DNA from: CAZMNY01 sp964567745 | GTDB lineage: Bacteria; Planctomycetota; Planctomycetia; Pirellulales; Pirellulaceae | Reading direction: 5' to 3' | NCBI GenBank assembly: GCA_964567745.1 | Contig: CAZMNY010000015.1 | Coordinates: 1-64,000, forward strand | Length of the DNA: 64,000 nt | In this document: positions 17,203 to 26,034 of the stretch, piece after piece | Numbering within the stretch: position 1 is the stretch's first letter | Layout of the letters: each line of letters opens with the position of its first letter | Notes under the pieces: model-generated | The model's input: only the letters and a program-made list of their open reading frames with translations | What the model was told of the DNA's origin: nothing | Database searches by the model: none | Translations under genes and position numbers: made by a program

Positions 17203-18570
17203 TTAATATTCCGTATCGGTTTCGATGCCGGGCATCGGCACGGGATACTTGCCATCGGTTGCCTGCAACGGCGACGGGCCGTCGATGGTGAGCTTGTCGA
17301 CGTTGGGTGCAAACTCATGCTGGCAGTTGAGTATCTCGTCGTAGGTGATGATGCGACCGGTGTGAGCCGCCATGCGTCCCATCGATGTGACCAAGCTGGC
17401 CTTCACGCCGCGCTCGACCTCGTTGTAAGGCTTATTCTCGCGGACCGCCTCAATCAAGTCATTCCACTCGAGTTGATACGGGTTCGGCTCGGGCTTGCCG
17501 TACGCCCACGTCTGGTTGGGCTTTTTGAAATCGTGACTCTTAAAGATCCTCGACTTCGCCGGGATATGGGAAGCAGTGGAGATGATGGCCGAGCCCTTGG
17601 TGCCGTGGGCGTAGCTGGCGAATTCGGAATGGCATCCCGGCATCGTGCGTCCGCCGAGCATCAACTTGGTTCCGTCGGCAAACGTGTATTCGACCGAGTA
17701 GGAATCAAAGTTTTGATCGATGTTCTTTCCACGGTAGTGGCGCCCACCGCTGGCTTTCGCTTTCACGGGCCAATCGTTCTTCATCCAACACGATTCATCA
17801 ATGTTATGGATGAGGAAATCGCTGAACGCGCCACCGCTCGCCCACAGGAACGCGTGGAAACGAGAGATTTGATACATCAGCTCGCTCATGTTGCCCGGCT
17901 TGGGGCCGGTTGCGGCGGAGCCGGTCGGGCCAGCCATTCGGTAGGCTCGGAGCAGAGTAATATCGCCGATCTCGCCGTCTTGAATTCGCTCGTATAATTC
18001 TTTGCGAGCGAGACAGTGACGACACATCAAGCCAACGCCGACCTTGAGGTCTTTCGCTTTGGCTTTCTTGTTGAGTTCCAACATCCGCACACTCGCCGGG
18101 CCATCGACCGTGACCGGCTTTTCCATGAAGACGTTGAGTCCCTTTTCGATGGCGTAGGTGTAGTGCACCCAGCGGAATGCGGGGGGCGTGGTCAAGATGA
18201 CAATGTCGCCCGGTCTGAGCAAATCCATTGCCTGGCGATAACCGTCGAAACTGATGAACTGTGCATCTTTTGCGACTTCTACTTTGTCGCCGAATCGCTG
18301 CAAATTCTTGTGACTCGCCGCCAGTCTGTGCTCGAACACGTCGGCCATGGCGACTAGCTTGGTGCGGCCGTTGGGAACCGAGAGGGCGTTCGATGCGGCG
18401 CCCGTTCCTCGCCCGCCACAGCCGATCAGCGCCAAACGAATTTCGTCGTCGCCGGCTGCGTGGACTTGTTTCGCTGCGGCGCTTGCCAGCGTCGCCGAGG
18501 CCGCAATCGCGCCGGAGCTCTTCAAGAAACTGCGGCGGTTCGAGTCGCTAGAGTTTTTGCTCGTGTTCAT
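17203..18570 (-). CDS. Gfo/Idh/MocA-family oxidoreductase with twin-arginine signal
   Basis: The 455-residue product begins with a Tat signal (NRRSFLKSSGAIAASATLAS, Arg12-Arg13), so it is folded in the cytoplasm and exported. The Rossmann start IRLALIGCGGRGTGA is at about 44-58, and the catalytic EKPVTVDG motif with Lys151 follows. The C-terminal part has the GFO/IDH/MocA fold features MYQISRFHAFLWASGGAFSD and HNIDE. These enzymes oxidise or reduce sugars and inositols with NAD(P); planctomycetes hold large exported paralogue sets of unknown substrate. A formylglycine-enzyme-like gene lies about 100 bp upstream on the same strand. Confidence 0.9.
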   Translation of the reverse strand: MNTSKNSSDSNRRSFLKSSGAIAASATLASAAAKQVHAAGDDEIRLALIGCGGRGTGAASNALSVPNGRTKLVAMADVFEHRLAASHKNLQRFGDKVEVAKDAQFISFDGYRQAMDLLRPGDIVILTTPPAFRWVHYTYAIEKGLNVFMEKPVTVDGPASVRMLELNKKAKAKDLKVGVGLMCRHCLARKELYERIQDGEIGDITLLRAYRMAGPTGSAATGPKPGNMSELMYQISRFHAFLWASGGAFSDFLIHNIDESCWMKNDWPVKAKASGGRHYRGKNIDQNFDSYSVEYTFADGTKLMLGGRTMPGCHSEFASYAHGTKGSAIISTASHIPAKSRIFKSHDFKKPNQTWAYGKPEPNPYQLEWNDLIEAVRENKPYNEVERGVKASLVTSMGRMAAHTGRIITYDEILNCQHEFAPNVDKLTIDGPSPLQATDGKYPVPMPGIETDTEY

Positions 18571-18674
18571 CGTCGGGTCCTCGATTGATTTGCGTTGGCC
18601 AGTGGAGGTTGTTGAGTCGGACTATGCGTCAACCGTTCGTCAACGCCGTTGTTATGCCGAGCTATTTGCATGCG

Positions 18675-19826
18675 CTAATCCAAATCGACTTGGACTGGCT
18701 GCGAGTTGTCCCATTTCTCTTTTCGCTCTTTGGCAGTCGGAGCGCGCAACGGTCTTACGATGCGGAGCCCAACGCTGCGAGCGTCCGTATGATACCAAAT
18801 GCTCTGAGGGATTTGCGGGTCTTGCTCTTTCCAATCCTCTGACGAACCGATGCGAGCGGAACTGCGCAGATTCAAGGGCTTGTTGTCCCATCCGCCTCCG
18901 CGAACGACGCGAGGATACAGCGTCTTCGGAATCGCCAGCGGGTTCGGCTCGCTCGCCCGATTGTCGCCATAGAACTCCTCCGAATGTTGGTCGAGCACCC
19001 ACTCGGATACGTTTCCATGCATGTCGTAGAGTCCCCATGCATTTGGTTTCTTCTGACCGACCAACTGGTACTTTCCCTCGCTGTTGCCGAGGTGCCAGGC
19101 GTAATCATTGAGTTTGGACGCGTCGTCGCCGAACGAGTAGGCGGTCTTCGAACCAGCTCGACAAGCGTATTCCCATTCCGCTTCCGTTGGCAAGCGATAG
19201 TATCGTCCCGTCTTGGCGGTCAGCCATTGGCAATAAGTTCGAGCGGCATGTTGAGTCATGCAGATGGCCGGGTAACGTCGCTTGCCCATTCCGAACGACA
19301 TGTCCGTATACGGCTCTGTCGGCTTCGACACCTGAAACGGCTCGGCCAACTTGTCGCGAACGTTGGCGTCAATTCCCAACGCGTCGCGGCGGTAGATATC
19401 CAAGTCGGCCGCCCAAATGTCGTAGGCACCCCAAGTGATTTCGTACTTGCCCATCCAAAACGGGTCGATGGAAACGCGGTGCTGTGGGCCTTCGTCACTG
19501 CTGCGTCCTTTCTCGCCCGCAGGACTACCCATTGCGAACTCGCCGCCAGGGATCGGGACCATCTCGATTTTCTTGCTCGAGTGTTCGATCGATTCCGTAT
19601 AGGGCTTCATCTCCTCTTGGGTCTTTGCGGAAGCGTTGGCAATCTCCAGCGGTTTCGGGTGAGCTTTCTCTTCCGCGCGAATGCTACTCAGCGGTGCGAT
19701 GCAAGCGAGCGAGTAGAACAGCGAGTAGTGCAGCGCGCCGATAACGCTCGATTGGAAACTATCGCGATGGACGAACTGAGTATCGGCCGAACGGGCTCGG
19801 TTGGGAGCATGCGAGAATAGAGGCAT
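18675..19826 (-). CDS. Exported formylglycine-generating-enzyme-like (SUMF1/EgtB fold) protein
   Basis: The 383-residue product has an N-terminal hydrophobic segment (about 28-50), which suggests export, though the signal is not ideal and a later start is possible. Residues about 85-365 carry the SUMF1/FGE-sulfatase fold: PIPGGEFAMGS, GKYEITWGAYD, RLPTEAEWEYACRAG, LYDMHGNVSEWV and VVRGGGWD. The two active-site cysteines of true formylglycine-generating enzymes, expected near the segment LRSSARIGS, are absent. Activation of sulfatases is therefore unlikely; many bacterial members only share the fold. No sulfatase gene is adjacent. Confidence 0.82.
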   Translation of the reverse strand: MPLFSHAPNRARSADTQFVHRDSFQSSVIGALHYSLFYSLACIAPLSSIRAEEKAHPKPLEIANASAKTQEEMKPYTESIEHSSKKIEMVPIPGGEFAMGSPAGEKGRSSDEGPQHRVSIDPFWMGKYEITWGAYDIWAADLDIYRRDALGIDANVRDKLAEPFQVSKPTEPYTDMSFGMGKRRYPAICMTQHAARTYCQWLTAKTGRYYRLPTEAEWEYACRAGSKTAYSFGDDASKLNDYAWHLGNSEGKYQLVGQKKPNAWGLYDMHGNVSEWVLDQHSEEFYGDNRASEPNPLAIPKTLYPRVVRGGGWDNKPLNLRSSARIGSSEDWKEQDPQIPQSIWYHTDARSVGLRIVRPLRAPTAKERKEKWDNSQPVQVDLD

Positions 19827-19956
19827 GAAGTCGATCTTCTCGTAGGTGGGAAATCAACGGCAGTACCGTCTTAGTCCGCCGATTATACCTAGGATTGAAC
19901 GCCGCGTGAAATGAACTCGCCCGCAAATTTTTGGCGCCAAGAAGCGGATTCGTATT

Positions 19957-19982
19957 ACCCGGTTGCCGCAGGCAAGGCTGCC
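19957..19982 (+). repeat. Dispersed GC-rich repeat
   Basis: Matches the reverse complement of 11812-11836 with one substitution and one extra base. It lies in the non-coding gap between two minus-strand genes. Confidence 0.6.
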
Positions 19983-20075
19983 AATTGACGGCTTTGAAGA
20001 TTCGGTTGCGGCTCTGCCGCGCTGAGGCTCATGGTGTTCTTTCGTTTGCTAGGTTTCCTCAATCGCAGCGGGAAA

Positions 20076-20105
20076 GACGAGCCACAAAAGCACGAGAAGT
20101 CGACG
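20076..20105 (+). repeat. Dispersed 'aaaagcacgaga' repeat
   Basis: About 27 of 30 bases match 15941-15970 (gacgagcc..aaaagcacgagaa..cgacg). It lies at the 3' end of the DUF1570-like gene on the minus strand. Such oligo repeats are frequent between planctomycete genes. Confidence 0.5.
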
Positions 20106-20110
20106 CTGGC

Positions 20111-21352
20111 TCAAAGAGTGAGATCGCGGAAGAAGCGAAGATACTGAGCTTCCAGCATTTTCAGGTCGCCGCCAAAAACGTCCATAAACACTCGCAACCG
20201 TGCCGGTTGGGAGGCGTCAACTCCGCCTTCGCCCTTGGCCGTTTTGGCCATGTACCGAGCGTAGTCGCGAGGCCGGGTTTCAGCCAGGAAGAATGTTAGC
20301 GCCCAGGATTCGGCGTAGGCCTGATCCGGATTGATTTGAAACAAACGGTCCGAAGCTATGAACTCGGCCAACATGCCGTCACGACGTCGCGGCAAGTAAC
20401 TCTTGAAGCGTTTGAATCGCGCGCGATTGAGGCGATCCTTGAGATGGAGGTGTCGTCGCGAGCCGTAAACGCCGGGCGCTTCGAACATCGTGCCGAGCCC
20501 CTCGGCCAGCCAACGCGGGGGCATGTGAATTCGGCTATGAACGCCCGTGTTGAATGCAGCCTGATGGGCCGCCTCATGAATGATCGTCTCTGAGTTTGCC
20601 CGCCAGTCGTCACCTTTCTCACTGGCCGCGCCCATGTAGTAAAGCAGAATTCGGTTTGTTTGTGGCGAGTAGTATCCGAGCACGCCGGAACCGACCGGCG
20701 CGCCGTGACTGGCTGCATACTGAAGAAACTGACCTTGGCTTGGGAACACGACGGCGACGAGCGGGCATTTGGGTTTTCGAATCTCGAAGCCGCGTGTCGA
20801 AAAATAATGGGAGAACGCGCGGTAGATCGTTTCGAAGCGCGAAGCCCAGCGGTCCTTCTGGCCGCTGGGGTGCACGACAAGGTAGTTGCCCGTGCCAGAG
20901 ACGTCGAAGTTCTTGCCGAACTCGAGCATCAACTGAGCTCGAAACTCAGCTTGGGAGAGCGGCGAGTAACGGTCGGCGGTCTTACGAAAGTCGTCGCCTT
21001 CGCGAGGATGAAAGTCCCAGAGTTGTCCGTCGCGGCCGTAGATCATCACGCGCTGCTTTGTCCACTTGAGCGCTCGACCTTCAACTCGCTGGCCATCCAG
21101 TTTGACTTCGACCATGAATTCGGCGCCCGAAGCCTCCTCGGTCTCGATGGCCCAGGGGACAAAGAATGCGCAGGCCACCGCAGCGCCAATCGTGGCCCAG
21201 GAAACCGGGTCGAATTCGCGTTTTTCCGCCAACGCTTTTACGCTGATGGCGAACGCCGCGACCACGACCAATCCGGCAAATGCGGCGGGCGAGAAACCGA
21301 AGAGCATAGCCAGTTGGGTGACGGCAAAAAACAGCAGCGCTTCACTTCGCAC
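20111..21352 (-). CDS. Membrane-anchored DUF1570-type gluzincin-like protein
   Basis: The 413-residue product has two to three N-terminal membrane segments (about 5-20, 25-43 and 53-70). The soluble part is outside. It resembles DUF1570: a central FVVFPSQ-like strand (VAVVFPSQGQFLQYA), then HEAAHQ at 259-264 and PRWLAEGLGTMFE with Glu284, giving the HExxH...E arrangement of gluzincin peptidases. The C-terminal part contains YAESWALTFFL, a pattern shared with the protein at 26035-27528 (YGQAWALTHFL). A zinc-dependent peptidase is the natural inference, but DUF1570 proteins have no established substrate that I know of. Confidence 0.75.
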   Translation of the reverse strand: MRSEALLFFAVTQLAMLFGFSPAAFAGLVVVAAFAISVKALAEKREFDPVSWATIGAAVACAFFVPWAIETEEASGAEFMVEVKLDGQRVEGRALKWTKQRVMIYGRDGQLWDFHPREGDDFRKTADRYSPLSQAEFRAQLMLEFGKNFDVSGTGNYLVVHPSGQKDRWASRFETIYRAFSHYFSTRGFEIRKPKCPLVAVVFPSQGQFLQYAASHGAPVGSGVLGYYSPQTNRILLYYMGAASEKGDDWRANSETIIHEAAHQAAFNTGVHSRIHMPPRWLAEGLGTMFEAPGVYGSRRHLHLKDRLNRARFKRFKSYLPRRRDGMLAEFIASDRLFQINPDQAYAESWALTFFLAETRPRDYARYMAKTAKGEGGVDASQPARLRVFMDVFGGDLKMLEAQYLRFFRDLTL

Positions 21353-21722
21353 TGTGGGTCTCCGAGATGGGGCGCTGCGGCGACAGCTTCGTCAATCGGC
21401 GATGAAGACGAAACGGTCCATTCGCAGAATCTGCACTCCAAGCCGCGGCGGCGCCTGGAACACTCTTAAACCTAGCTCAAGAAAGCGAATCGAGCGGTCG
21501 AAAAGATTGCGGTTCCTCGGCCAATGGTCAGGGAAAACAGAGGCTCGCGGACAAACTCGACATGTCGCGTTTTGGCAACACGTTGGTATTGCGGAATCCG
21601 GCGTCCTATAATCGACTCATCGCCCGTCAATTCAGTAGAATGCGGATGTCCGAGCGGGAACGATCCGAATGAATCGACCCTAAAAACACTCGCTCGGCAT
21701 TTCTATTAGGGAGAAGCCACCG
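21353..21722 (+). promoter_or_regulatory. Promoter TTGGTA-18-TATAAT upstream of the STN-like gene
   Basis: In this 370-bp spacer a -35-like TTGGTA at 21583-21588 is followed after 18 bp by TATAAT at 21607-21612. Transcription from it would run into the GTG at 21723, which has GGGAGAAG before it. Nothing gene-like was seen in the rest. Confidence 0.55.
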
Positions 21723-23006
21723 GTGTTACGATCCATTCTGATCATCAGCGCCTTGGTCGTTGGTCAACCAGGTATCCAGCCGCCAAATCCGCCGAACGCG
21801 GGGTTGAAGCAGGCAGTATTAAAGAAGCAGGTCAGCGAATTAGTCCTGCAACTGAACGCCTTTCAGCTAAAAGAGCGACAAGCGGCCGAACAAGCGCTCG
21901 TCAAATTAGGCCCCGCCGTGCTGCCTTACTTGCCGCGAACCTCATCGCGAACGCCGGCAGAAGTTCGGCAACGGTTAGCTCGCGTGTTGCAGGCAGTCGA
22001 AAGCGTCGCGGCGAAAGAGTCTGTGGAGTCTAAGAAGGTTACGCTCGAGGGCAAGTTCGCTCTCAAAGATGTCTTCGCCGAACTTGAAAAGCAAACGGGC
22101 AATCGAGTCGCTGGCTTCGAGGACGTCACAAGCGACGTCGAAGTCGAATTCAAGGAAAAGCCGTATTGGCAAGCGCTCGATGAGGTGCTCGACAAAGCCG
22201 GGCTGACGGTCAACGCGTTCAGCCAAGACAGCGGCATCCTGACCGTGATGGCCAAGCCGGACGGCCAGATCGATCGAGTGGGCCGAGCCGACTACGCGGG
22301 CCTGTTTCGATATGAAGCGATCCGAATTCAGTCGGTGCGCGACTTGATCAATCCCGATACGGAGAACATGCGCATCGCCATTGGCGTCGCCTGGGAGCCG
22401 CGGCTGACTCCGATATCACTTTCGCAGCCGTTTGACAAAATCACAGCGACGGATGAGAACGGCGACGAAATCGAGTTGACCGCCGAGGGACGCCAGGATG
22501 TCGCAGTGAATCCTGGGATGTCGCGCGTCGAAGTCGAGCTGCCTTTCCCGCTGCCAGATCGAAACGTCAAGAAGATCAAGTCGCTCAAAGGCGAAATGCT
22601 GGCCATGTTGCCGGGCCGAGTCGAACGGTTCGAATTCACTCGTCTGCAAAACGCCAGCAATCAAGATCAGCGCCGAGCGGGCGTGACCGTGACGCTGGAG
22701 CGAGTGCGAAAAGCCGAAGCGCTTTATAAGTTTTGGATTCGCGTGAAATTCGATGACGCGTCGAACGCGCTCGAATCGTATCGCGGATGGATCTTGCGGA
22801 ATGAAGCGTACTTGGTGGCGCCAGGTGGCGAAAAAATCGTTCCGGCGAGTTTGGAAACGACTTTGCAGTCAGACAACGAAGTTGGAATCGCCTACTACTT
22901 CGACCGGGACGATGGTCTTGACGGCTGCCGTTTCCGTTACGAGACGCCGGCGCTTATCATTCAGCTGCCTGTCAAATTTGAACTCAAGGACATCGACCTG
23001 CCCTAG
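21723..23006 (+). CDS. Exported protein with STN/secretin-N-like segment, function unknown
   Basis: The 427-residue product starts with a short hydrophobic segment (MLRSILIISALVVG) followed by a Pro-rich turn, consistent with a signal peptide. A helical region (about 30-95) is followed by about 105-180, where VTLEGKFALKDVFAELEKQTG and LDEVLDKAGLTVNAFSQDSGILTV resemble the secretin/TonB short N-terminal (STN) fold. The rest is beta-rich and contains no motif that I recognise. No secretin pore region is present. The parvulin gene follows after 150 bp on the same strand, so both may act on envelope proteins. A promoter and a good Shine-Dalgarno site precede it. Confidence 0.65.
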   Translation: MLRSILIISALVVGQPGIQPPNPPNAGLKQAVLKKQVSELVLQLNAFQLKERQAAEQALVKLGPAVLPYLPRTSSRTPAEVRQRLARVLQAVESVAAKESVESKKVTLEGKFALKDVFAELEKQTGNRVAGFEDVTSDVEVEFKEKPYWQALDEVLDKAGLTVNAFSQDSGILTVMAKPDGQIDRVGRADYAGLFRYEAIRIQSVRDLINPDTENMRIAIGVAWEPRLTPISLSQPFDKITATDENGDEIELTAEGRQDVAVNPGMSRVEVELPFPLPDRNVKKIKSLKGEMLAMLPGRVERFEFTRLQNASNQDQRRAGVTVTLERVRKAEALYKFWIRVKFDDASNALESYRGWILRNEAYLVAPGGEKIVPASLETTLQSDNEVGIAYYFDRDDGLDGCRFRYETPALIIQLPVKFELKDIDLP

Positions 23007-23156
23007 GTCGAGTCGAAGGGCTTGTCCGTCACAATGGTTCGTTTCGCTGGTCTGAAAAACCGGCGAGGCGTGCAAGCCCACAACTGGCCAGCGCAGGCCT
23101 CATGACAATCAAGACGCGGGGGCGCGTGCCGCGATGAGCGGAGGAGTCGTTGTCTC

Positions 23157-24137
23157 ATGTTAGTATTGCTCGTTTCCTTAGTTCTCAGCCAAGTCGAGAC
23201 GGCCTCGTCCGAGGGTGAACCGAATCAGGCGGTCGAGTCGCCGGTGGCGGCGACCGTCAACGGCCACAAAATTCGCGTCTATGACATTCAACGTGAATTG
23301 GCCATTAGCACCCGCGGCCGACCCATCGCCAAACCGACGCGACCCGCGTTGGAAGCATCCGCTCTGCACAAACTGGTTGAGCGTGAATTGGTTCTGGCCC
23401 TTTTGAAAACCACCAAGCATATCGCCAGCGATACCGAGGTGGAGCAACATTGGGACGGCTTGAAGAAGCGACTGGCGAAGCGAGCGATTCCAATTGAAAA
23501 GCACTTCAAGGAGAAGGGCTTTCGCAATTTGGATCATTGGCGACACGAGGCGCGTTGGGAGCTGAGTTGGTCTTCCTTTCTCGACAACTACGTGACGGAA
23601 GCCAATCTGCAGAAGTACTTTGAACGAAATCGCCGCCATTTTGACGGTAGCGAAGTGCGAGCTTCACACATACTTTGGAAGACCGCCGACCCGAAAGAAC
23701 TCGCGCTGGCTCGAATCAAGGCGAGCGAGGTGAGGGCGGCGATTCTCAAGAAAGAGATTAGCTTCGCCGCAGCCGCCAAGAAATATTCGCAGTCGCCAAC
23801 GGCAGAAGATGGAGGCGATATCGGCTTCCTGGATCGGCGGCAGACCATGCCCGAGTCGTTTTCGAAGGCCGCCTTCGATCTCAAAGCGGGCGATGTCAGC
23901 CAGCCGGTCAGCACACGGTTCGGTGTTCATCTAATTCAATGCACTGAGTTGAAACCGGGCAAGTCGAATTGGACTGATGCGCGCGACGAACTGGATCACG
24001 CCGTCCGCCGCTGGTTGTTCACCTGGGCGGCCGACAAGCTGCGAGGGAACGCACAGATTGTCTTCACCGGCGCCTCGCCGCATTGGCGAAAGGACGAATC
24101 TGGCCGGCGACTCATTCCGGTCGCCGAACGCAAATAG
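23157..24137 (+). CDS. Exported parvulin-type peptidyl-prolyl isomerase
   Basis: The 326-residue product has a short signal peptide (MLVLLVSLVLSQ) and a SurA/PrsA-like N-terminal helical arm (about 30-155). The PpiC/parvulin domain is at about 160-265: VRASHILWKT, ISFAAAAKKYSQSPTAEDGGDIGFL and FGVHLIQCTE. Such proteins catalyse cis-trans isomerisation of prolyl bonds and help fold exported proteins. The order N-arm then single rotamase domain is like PrsA or short SurA. It probably acts in the periplasm-like space between the two membranes. A GGAGG site lies a little far (about 12 bases) from the ATG. Confidence 0.88.
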   Translation: MLVLLVSLVLSQVETASSEGEPNQAVESPVAATVNGHKIRVYDIQRELAISTRGRPIAKPTRPALEASALHKLVERELVLALLKTTKHIASDTEVEQHWDGLKKRLAKRAIPIEKHFKEKGFRNLDHWRHEARWELSWSSFLDNYVTEANLQKYFERNRRHFDGSEVRASHILWKTADPKELALARIKASEVRAAILKKEISFAAAAKKYSQSPTAEDGGDIGFLDRRQTMPESFSKAAFDLKAGDVSQPVSTRFGVHLIQCTELKPGKSNWTDARDELDHAVRRWLFTWAADKLRGNAQIVFTGASPHWRKDESGRRLIPVAERK

Positions 24138-24234
24138 TTTGGTCGTACATGGGAATTGACAAACATCCCCCTGGTCGTGGTGGTAGTATGACTGCCTCTT
24201 CGATTCTGTTTCACGCGACTTAGGGGTAAATCTC

Positions 24235-25938
24235 GTGCCACTTCCTGTCTCATGCGCATGCGGAATGCAGTTTCAAGCCGAGGATCACTTGGCTGGCAAA
24301 CAACTGCAATGTCGAAACTGCGGCGGCCCGCTCGCCATTCTCATTCCCAATCTCAATTCTCAGAATTCGACACAGGCTTCGGCGGCTGGATCGGGCCAGC
24401 AAGGAGTGATCAACGTCCAGTGCGGATGCGGCGCCAAATTCATGGCGGCCGCCAGGCTTGCCGGTACAGACGCCAACTGTCCCAACTGTAGCGCCACGCT
24501 TTCGATCCCGCTTGCGAATTCGGCACCTGTCCAAAACTCGGATCCGCTAGGCGCATTTTCGTCTCCACTCGAGTCAACATCCGCTCTTGGCGCCTCGAGT
24601 CCGCTGCAATCCAACTTGGGCGGCGGCTCGCAGACGAGCGGCGGATCGGGCGCTCGCGCCAAGAAACCGAGCCAATCATCGATGGTTGTGCCCGCTGCGA
24701 TTGGCGGAATCGTCGCCGTTGTTCTGCTCGCCGTCGTCGGCTTGTTCTTGGCCGGCGTTTTTTTCGGCGACGACAAACCGGAAGGCGGAGGTGACCTGGC
24801 TCGAGTTGATGACGATCCGAGCGAACGAAAGCAAGGTGATTCGAACTCAGCAGAATCCGGTTCGGCTCAGACGGGAGGACCCGCTTCTGTCGAGCCATCC
24901 GGTAACGCGGCAAGTACGATCCAACCAGGCGGCGCTCAGCCCGAGCCGAACCGACCGACGGCCGGTGCGCCTCCTATCGGCCCCACCGGCGGCTCGCTAA
25001 AAGGGTTGGGCGGACTCCGTTCTCCGCCGTCCGGCGGTCTAGCGGGTGATGGTTCAGCAAGTCCTGGCGGGGGCTTGGCGGCGAATCCACTCGGCGGCCC
25101 GAAGAACACGGGCGAAACGGCTAGTGCGACCGAGACCAACTTGACGGGCCAGTCATCAAACGCCAGCAGCGGACCTCACCGGCTCTTTGTCGCGTCCCAA
25201 AAATGGCTTGGCTCCGGTCAGGTCAAGGGAATTCACACGGTGATGGAAGATCGGCCGCTGATGGTTCAGTACAGCTGGATGACGGCGCTGCTTCCCCATC
25301 TCGGACATCAGAAACTCCATGGGCGTATCGATCAAACCAAGCCGTGGCTCGACGAGAGAAATCTCGCCTTTTCCGCAGCGGTCATTCCTCAGTTTCAGAA
25401 TCCGTCAGACGATCGCAAAGTCTGGAAAGGCTATCCCTTTGACGGTATGGGGCTGTCTCATTTTGTCGGGATGGCGGGAGTGGAAGATCGCCGAACCGTG
25501 GTGGCTGGCGAGTTGCCTCGGAGCGACCCGCGAGCGGGAGTTTTTGGTTACGACAAAGTTGCGAAACGATCTGACATCACCGACGGCGAGAGCCAAACGA
25601 TTCTGTTGATCGGCGCCGGCAAGATCGCTTCACCTTGGGTCCAAGGCGGCGGCGCGACGATTCGCGGAGCGAGGGAGCCTTATTTCGACAAACTGACCGG
25701 GTTCGGCTCGGTCGGCAACGAATCGAAGCCGGGCTCGGCGGCAACGATGGTCGACGGCTCGGTCCGATTCCTCTCGTCCCACATCGATCCGCAGGTCATG
25801 AGAGCGTTGTGCACGATCCACGGCGCCGAGACGGTCGACGTGTCGCAGGCAGGCGAGCCATTGACCACGTTCAAAGTGGGAGAGGGACCGGCCTTGGTGC
25901 CGCGAACTCGCACGTCGAAGACAACGGGACGCCGCTAA
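24235..25938 (+). CDS. Double zinc-ribbon, single-TM protein with DUF1559-like C-terminus
   Basis: The 567-residue product starts with two zinc-ribbon-like units: C7-x-C9...C26-x2-C29 and C63-x-C65...C82-x2-C85. A low-complexity linker leads to one membrane segment (about 151-177, IGGIVAVVLLAVVGLFLAGVFF). A long Gly/Pro/Ser linker (178-300) follows. The C-terminal domain (about 310-545) resembles the globular part of DUF1559 proteins, including an AATMVDGSVRFLSSHIDPQVM segment close to the family's H-x9-DG-type end. It thus joins a cytoplasmic metal-binding head to an outside DUF1559-like domain without the prepilin leader. The GTG start is inferred. Role unknown. Confidence 0.7.
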   Translation: MPLPVSCACGMQFQAEDHLAGKQLQCRNCGGPLAILIPNLNSQNSTQASAAGSGQQGVINVQCGCGAKFMAAARLAGTDANCPNCSATLSIPLANSAPVQNSDPLGAFSSPLESTSALGASSPLQSNLGGGSQTSGGSGARAKKPSQSSMVVPAAIGGIVAVVLLAVVGLFLAGVFFGDDKPEGGGDLARVDDDPSERKQGDSNSAESGSAQTGGPASVEPSGNAASTIQPGGAQPEPNRPTAGAPPIGPTGGSLKGLGGLRSPPSGGLAGDGSASPGGGLAANPLGGPKNTGETASATETNLTGQSSNASSGPHRLFVASQKWLGSGQVKGIHTVMEDRPLMVQYSWMTALLPHLGHQKLHGRIDQTKPWLDERNLAFSAAVIPQFQNPSDDRKVWKGYPFDGMGLSHFVGMAGVEDRRTVVAGELPRSDPRAGVFGYDKVAKRSDITDGESQTILLIGAGKIASPWVQGGGATIRGAREPYFDKLTGFGSVGNESKPGSAATMVDGSVRFLSSHIDPQVMRALCTIHGAETVDVSQAGEPLTTFKVGEGPALVPRTRTSKTTGRR

Positions 25939-26034
25939 CGCGCCGCGCGGAGCGAGCCTCGGCCGCTCGGGGAATTCGTCACGTCAACACCTCGCTCTTC
26001 CAATTTTCAATCGCTACACAACGGAAGCAACTCA

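Noticed and set aside
18675..19826. True sulfatase-activating enzyme
   Set aside because: The fold fits, but the active-site cysteine pair is missing and no sulfatase gene is close by.
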